Shown: piece after piece, positions 5,672 to 8,235 of the stretch
How the letters are laid out: each line of letters starts with the position of its first letter
Numbering within the stretch: the first letter of the stretch is position 1
Source of the DNA: Bacteroidota bacterium
GTDB lineage: Bacteria; Bacteroidota; Bacteroidia; Chitinophagales; Saprospiraceae
Length of the DNA stretch: 8,235 bases
Assembly: GCA_024280135.1 (NCBI GenBank)
Contig: JAJRQS010000204.1
Coordinates: 1-8,235, forward strand
Reading direction: 5' to 3'
Position numbers and translations under genes: made by a program
Notes under the pieces: model-generated
Seen by the model: only the letters and a program-made list of their open reading frames with translations
What the model was told of the DNA's origin: nothing
Database searches by the model: none

Positions 5672-6467
5672 TCGTCTTTTTGAGATGAAACAAGCGGCTT
5701 TCATTTTGCTGCTGGCTTTTATTTTTCCTTTTTTTGCGCAAGCCAAAGAGCTTCCGGCTAAGTCAAATAAACTGGTCAATGACTATGTGAATGTCATGAC
5801 CGAGTCCCAAAAACAACAATTAGAGCGTAAATTGGTCGCCTTTGGAGATACCACTTCTACACAAATTGCCATTGTGATAGAACAGAGTACTGGCGGAGAG
5901 GATGTTTTTGATTATGCTTTTAGGCTGGCAAGGGCGTGGGGAATCGGGCAAGATGATAAGGATAATGGAGTCTTGATATACGTGGCTATTGGAGATCGGA
6001 AGATTAGAATCATTACGGGTTATGGCGTGGAAGCGACGCTTACGGATGCTAGATCCAAACGAATTATAGAAAATATTTTGAAGCCTGCCTTTCGGAAAGG
6101 GCAATATTATGTAGGGCTTAATGATGGTACCTCCAAGATTATTGAATTTACAAATGGAGAGTTTGCAGCAGATGATGAAGAGCCTGGAGGCATCAGCCCA
6201 CTCGTACTTTTTATCTTAATCGTTTTATTGTTTTTCCTTTTTGCCTACTTAGCTTCTCGTGGAAATGGCGGAGACGGTGGTTATTATCGTGGAGGGCATT
6301 ATGACGATCCTAGACAAGGCGGCGGCGGTGGATGGTGGATTGGTGGTACTGGTGGTGGTTTTTCCGGTGGTGGTGGAGGAGGTGGTGGAGGATTCTCTGG
6401 CGGCGGTGGATTTGGTGGATTTGGCGGCGGTAGTTTTGGCGGTGGCGGAGCTGGTGGAAGCTGGTAA
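5664..6467 (+). CDS. YgcG-like secreted TPM-domain protein with membrane helix and Gly-rich tail
   Basis: The 267-residue protein has a signal peptide (about 1-27, cleavage after FFAQA), an external TPM domain (about 33-165, with STQIAIVIEQS and DNGVLIYVAIGDRKIRI followed by TGYGVEATLTD), an acidic spacer, a transmembrane helix (about 178-196) and a C-terminal tail of about 70 residues that is mostly glycine with Ser, Phe and Trp. This is the usual layout of YgcG-type TPM proteins that accompany LemA. The start is chosen at the ATG at 5664, which overlaps the previous stop by 8 nt, the same geometry as the lemA/TPM junction. An ATG at 5631 would lengthen the polar N-terminus, and one at 5685 would also leave a signal peptide. 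It closes the operon, and its stop codon is one base from the stop of the convergent gene. Phosphatase activity is only a family-level proposal. Confidence 0.9.
   Translation: MNSRLFEMKQAAFILLLAFIFPFFAQAKELPAKSNKLVNDYVNVMTESQKQQLERKLVAFGDTTSTQIAIVIEQSTGGEDVFDYAFRLARAWGIGQDDKDNGVLIYVAIGDRKIRIITGYGVEATLTDARSKRIIENILKPAFRKGQYYVGLNDGTSKIIEFTNGEFAADDEEPGGISPLVLFILIVLLFFLFAYLASRGNGGDGGYYRGGHYDDPRQGGGGGWWIGGTGGGFSGGGGGGGGGFSGGGGFGGFGGGSFGGGGAGGSW
6318..6462 (+). repeat. Low-complexity GGN-repeat DNA encoding the Gly-rich tail
   Basis: A run of GGT, GGC and GGA codons interrupted by TTT, AGT, TCT and TGG codons encodes the C-terminal tail of the YgcG-like protein. The frame is intact, and the tract is the most G-rich DNA in the window. 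Such tracts are prone to length variation by slippage. Confidence 0.8.
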
Positions 6468-6468
6468 A

Positions 6469-7185
6469 TCAACAGATGAGCAACAATCGTACTTGTCCGT
6501 TTTCTTCTGGGGCACGGTGCAAACAGGGAAGCACCTGGCTTTCAGGATGATCAATTGCCAATTTCCATAAGTGACCGATGCCTAAGCTGAAAGGGCTTGC
6601 CACAGGTTTCGTTTGATAATGCAGATCAAAGAAATTTTCTTTTAGAAACAAGTCAAACCCTTCCTCTGGACCTTGATATATTTTTTTTAATTCCTCGCGT
6701 ATTTCGGGAATCTCTATTTTTTGTGTGGCCTGTGCATTTGGTATTATTTCACTTGGCGCTCCTGCGTATGTACAGAGAAAGGTGTCTGTCGGAATCGGAG
6801 ATCGATCTACATGAAAAGAATAAACATCGGTAGGAAAAAACGGATAGGCATCATCTCGCTCATAGTATTGGATTAGATTTAGTGTCGGCGATGCACCATG
6901 CGTTTCCAACAGCCTTAAATCATTTAAGAGAACTTCACGTGCAAGCTGCCCTTGTTCACTTAATTTTAGATCTAGAAGTTCCGCTCGATCCAATTGGATC
7001 ATGTTTTCATGGACGTCTATCTTTGCTATTATCTCAGTAAAATCACCTTTTAGCTCACGAGCCCAACACAGCGCATTCATTTCTCCTTGGAAAGGCGTGG
7101 AGATGAGGTCTTGAAAATTCGTAACGCAGTATGGGCGTTGTTGTACAAGACCTATACCACCATTCAATGCATCCTGATAAATCAC
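6469..7185 (-). CDS. DUF1826-like protein of unknown function
   Basis: The 238-residue protein resembles the uncharacterised DUF1826 family. Its core, [28 protein letters not shown] (about 123-150), fits the family's H-x-D then TYxGPxxEWxPN-type block, and the end, [20 protein letters not shown] (219-238), fits its HR(S/A)P then RLLL ending. H125, D127, H223 and R233 form an HxD...H...R arrangement with the Arg ten residues after the second His, as in many Fe(II)/2-oxoglutarate oxygenases; whether that is functional is inference. There is no signal peptide or membrane helix, so it is probably cytosolic. The start is a GTG at 7185 that shares a GTGA overlap with the stop of the upstream E2 gene, so translation is likely coupled. 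The family call comes from motif memory and is fairly, not fully, secure. Confidence 0.75.
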   Translation of the reverse strand: MIYQDALNGGIGLVQQRPYCVTNFQDLISTPFQGEMNALCWARELKGDFTEIIAKIDVHENMIQLDRAELLDLKLSEQGQLAREVLLNDLRLLETHGASPTLNLIQYYERDDAYPFFPTDVYSFHVDRSPIPTDTFLCTYAGAPSEIIPNAQATQKIEIPEIREELKKIYQGPEEGFDLFLKENFFDLHYQTKPVASPFSLGIGHLWKLAIDHPESQVLPCLHRAPEENGQVRLLLIC

Positions 7186-8235
7186 AGTCCCAATAAAACC
7201 TCTACGGGGTCTTTGGCACCAAAAAGCATCTTCTCAGGATTTTCTAACATTTGCTTTACTTTTACCAAAAAGCTCACAGACTCTTTTCCATCAATGATCC
7301 TATGGTCGTACGACAATGCTACATACATGATTGGACGTATCACTACTTCACCATTTTCGGCAATAGGTCTTTCTACAATGTTGTGCATACCCAAGATAGC
7401 ACTTTGCGGAGGATTGATGATGGGTGTGCTGAGCATCGATCCAAAAACCCCTCCATTTGTAATCGTAAAAGTACCGCCTTGCATATCTTCCAAAGCGATC
7501 TTACCATCCCGCGCTTTAATCGCTAATCTTTTTATTTCTTTTTCAATTTCGTGAAAGGCCATCGTCTCTGCATTTCGAACCACTGGTACCATTAACCCTT
7601 TCGGAGAACTCACTGCAATCCCAATATCCGCATAGTCATGCAGGATGACTTCCTTGCCATTAATTTGTCCATTGACAGAAGGGTAATGATAAAGGGCTTC
7701 TGTTACTGCTTTTGTGAAGAAAGACATAAAACCAAGGTTGGTATCATATTTCTTTCGGAAGGCTTCTTTGTATTTTTTACGAATATCCATGATGGGTTTC
7801 ATGTTCACTTCGTTGAAGGTCGTGAGCATGGCTGTTTCGTTCTTTACCGAAACCAAACGTTGTGCAATCTTACGACGTAGCATAGACATCTTTTCTACTC
7901 GTGTATCTCGACTACCGCCCCAGCCTTGCGCAAAAGAGGCATCAAAACCTCCAGACAACGCCTGTAAGACATCTTGTTTGATAATCTTGCCATTGGCTCC
8001 TGTGCCATTGATGGTATTACCTTTTAGGCCATTGTCTGACATTATTTTTTTGGCAACAGGGGTTGCTTTTACAGTCGAAGGCACAGTTACTTTGGGTGGT
8101 TCTTCTTTCTTTGCAACTTCGACCTTGGTATCGGGCTCAACGGTTTTGGCAGGTGCTTCGGTCGGTTGTGCAGAAGCTGGACGTTTTGCTTTTGTATCAA
8201 TCAGGCAGATCACTTGACCCACTTTGACCGCGTCC
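7182..8235 (-). CDS. sucB: 2-oxoglutarate dehydrogenase E2 (dihydrolipoyl succinyltransferase), 5' end missing
   Basis: The frame is open to the right edge, so the GTG at 8222 is internal and the N-terminus is missing; 350 residues are visible. They begin in the last strand of a lipoyl domain ([14 protein letters not shown]). An Ala/Pro/Lys linker follows, then an E3-binding domain ([22 protein letters not shown] and on, about residues 58-92) and the trimer-forming catalytic acyltransferase domain. The catalytic HxxxDG is present in [12 protein letters not shown] (H311, D315), and [29 protein letters not shown] is characteristic of succinyltransferases rather than pyruvate-dehydrogenase E2. 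The enzyme transfers a succinyl group from lipoyllysine to CoA in the TCA cycle, acting in a cytosolic complex with E1 and E3. The lipoyl lysine lies outside the window. The E1 gene would be expected upstream, also outside. The stop overlaps the start of the DUF1826-like gene by 4 nt. It is also called odhB. Confidence 0.95.
   Translation of the reverse strand, partial: DAVKVGQVICLIDTKAKRPASAQPTEAPAKTVEPDTKVEVAKKEEPPKVTVPSTVKATPVAKKIMSDNGLKGNTINGTGANGKIIKQDVLQALSGGFDASFAQGWGGSRDTRVEKMSMLRRKIAQRLVSVKNETAMLTTFNEVNMKPIMDIRKKYKEAFRKKYDTNLGFMSFFTKAVTEALYHYPSVNGQINGKEVILHDYADIGIAVSSPKGLMVPVVRNAETMAFHEIEKEIKRLAIKARDGKIALEDMQGGTFTITNGGVFGSMLSTPIINPPQSAILGMHNIVERPIAENGEVVIRPIMYVALSYDHRIIDGKESVSFLVKVKQMLENPEKMLFGAKDPVEVLLGL

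Noticed and set aside
6249..6570. Ser/Thr/Ala-rich and Val-rich ORFs overlapping the Gly-rich tail on both strands
   Set aside because: Repetitive GGN DNA is open in several frames; their composition is a by-product of the Gly-rich tract.
7714..8217. 167-residue plus-strand ORF opposite the E2 gene
   Set aside because: It is antisense to a conserved enzyme gene with intact domains and shows no recognisable motif.
8220..8222. GTG as the start of the E2 protein
   Set aside because: The frame continues to the right edge and encodes the end of a lipoyl domain (DAVKVG), so the gene is truncated and does not start here.

Overview
The window looks like chromosomal DNA from a member of the Bacteroidota. 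Four things point that way: AT-rich coding sequence without clear Shine-Dalgarno sites, -7-type promoter boxes resembling TAnnTTTG upstream of two genes, the lemA-TPM-TPM gene set, and a 2-oxoglutarate dehydrogenase E2 of the type usual in that phylum. This is a judgement from sequence character; no marker gene fixes a genus. There are no rRNA or tRNA genes, no CRISPR array, no phage genes and no conventional insertion sequence.

Layout. Positions 1-1365 (+) hold the 3' part of a von Willebrand factor A (VWA) protein whose frame is open to the left edge. It meets a minus-strand DUF937 / membrane-helix / GyrI-like protein (1425-2636) tail to tail across a bidirectional terminator (1370-1403). 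Next is a minus-strand RAYT-type Y1 (HUH) transposase (2809-3447). Its coding sequence carries a 32-bp perfect palindrome and a second 32-bp near-palindrome made of 12-bp repeats, and the gene lies between short degenerate flanking repeats. After a gene-free stretch (3448-3748) comes a plus-strand exodeoxyribonuclease III gene (3749-4519). It is followed by a compact plus-strand operon: lemA (4642-5229), a soluble TPM-domain protein (5222-5671) and a secreted, membrane-anchored, Gly-rich YgcG-like TPM protein (5664-6467). Both junctions in this operon are 8-nt overlaps. The operon ends one base from the stop codon of a minus-strand DUF1826-like gene (6469-7185). That gene is coupled by a 4-nt GTGA overlap to the gene for the E2 subunit of 2-oxoglutarate dehydrogenase (7182-8235, cut by the right edge).

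How the genes relate. LemA and TPM proteins co-occur widely and are thought to act at the cell envelope. The E2 protein is a TCA-cycle enzyme. The DUF1826-like protein behind it has an HxD...H...R residue pattern reminiscent of Fe(II)/2-oxoglutarate-dependent oxygenases, which would be a suggestive partner for a 2-oxoglutarate-consuming complex but is unproven. ExoIII is a DNA-repair housekeeping gene.

I found no clear multi-gene novel defence or mobile system. The most distinctive items are the palindrome-built linker inside the transposase gene, the unusual DUF937-TM-GyrI architecture, and the E2/DUF1826 coupling.
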